Shown here piece after piece: positions 63,431 through 64,000 of a DNA stretch of 64,000 bases. The stretch's first letter is position 1. Each line of letters opens with the position of its first letter. Below the pieces are notes generated by a model that was given only the letters and a program-made list of their open reading frames with translations, made no database searches and was not told where the DNA came from. The position numbers and the translations under genes were made by a program. The stretch is from Psococerastis gibbosa (lineage: Eukaryota > Arthropoda > Insecta > Psocodea > Psocidae): positions 27,919,089-27,983,088 of the forward strand of contig OZ020488.1 of NCBI GenBank assembly GCA_963971405.1, written 5' to 3'.

Positions 63431-64000
63431 ATAACTTGCTTGTAAATTAGTGATGAGGATTTAATGAATTGTCAAAATGAGTCCTTTCTTTACCAAATAT
63501 TTTGAAATTTTTGTCCCAAGTTTTTAATAATTCATCCATGATTTACCTGCAATATACCATAGACATAAAAACCATCTTCCATCACCTGCCGTGGGCGATA
63601 GATTTACTGTTCGGGGCATGTTTCGCTTGTTTCGGTGTGCAATAAGCAGCTCACCTCTTCCGGACCCCCAAGAGCTAATTATTATTCCCTGTTTATTAAA
63701 GTACAATACGTTTGAAATAAGCATGGTAAATAAACCTACTATTGAAAATCTTGATTACCTTCTGGATAAATATGCGAAACAGATTGCAGCCCCTACTAGG
63801 TACATAAATATAATGTTAACTTAATCGTAGTAAATCAATTATGGCGAGAGGTTCGCCTCAATGCCCTGAACTAAGGAATACATTAAAGGATCTTCAATAT
63901 CCTTTTCAAAAAGGTTTGAAGTCTGCAGAGCAATTTTTTAGACGAAGATTCACAATTTTCATTTCGATATTTCTGTCTTCAATCTGTCTTCAATCCTAAA
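63431..64000. other. Nothing recognisable
   Basis: Short ORFs only. Confidence 0.4.

Overview
The window looks like repeat-rich, AT-rich nuclear DNA of an arthropod, most likely an insect. The evidence is one multi-exon eukaryotic protein kinase gene with GT-AG introns up to several kb, two nuclear tRNA-Gly(TCC) genes, and many arthropod-type transposons (hAT, Harbinger-like MITEs, mariner DD37D, RTE-like LINEs, a Penelope-like element, tRNA-derived SINEs). The species cannot be named from this sequence.

The only gene I identify with confidence is a c-Jun N-terminal kinase (JNK; Drosophila basket) on the + strand, about 20.6-34.6 kb. Its exons are 20630-20679, 21528-21578, 22105-22244, then 30291-30519, 33092-33455, 33905-34188 and 34410-34568, and all junctions are in phase. 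The protein has the glycine loop, HRD, DFG, the TPY activation motif and the usual JNK C-terminal lobe; it is 384 aa from the best-context ATG (22129) or up to 411 aa from an upstream in-frame ATG (20671). A second, diverged copy of the first kinase-domain exon lies at 24867-25047. It has the same length class, the same phase-2 end and the same half-codon donor, so it could replace 22105-22244 and give a JNK with a different N-lobe (380-401 aa). This is the most interesting observation in the window.

Layout: 0-20 kb is mostly repeats (foldback MITEs, a dispersed ~0.8-1.1 kb repeat, SINEs, a dead mariner, a ~280-bp tandem duplication) with a possible JNK 5' UTR exon near 7.9-8.0 kb. 20.6-34.6 kb is JNK, with introns full of SINEs, a LINE relic and foldback elements. 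34.6-40 kb is comparatively repeat-poor and may hold a long JNK 3' UTR. 40-45 kb holds MITEs, a Penelope-like element with inverted terminal copies and hammerhead-like motifs, and a LINE relic split by a hAT MITE. 45.5-50.9 kb holds three phase-compatible exon-like islands (45484-45614, 48873-49025, 50704-50883) of unknown identity. 51-64 kb holds hAT and Harbinger-like MITEs, a hAT with a transposase tail, SINEs, two identical tRNA-Gly genes and LINE relics.

Long runs of G or C (8-18 bases) recur across the window, often just inside MITE ends. All assignments come from reading the sequence and translating it by eye; no search or alignment program was run.
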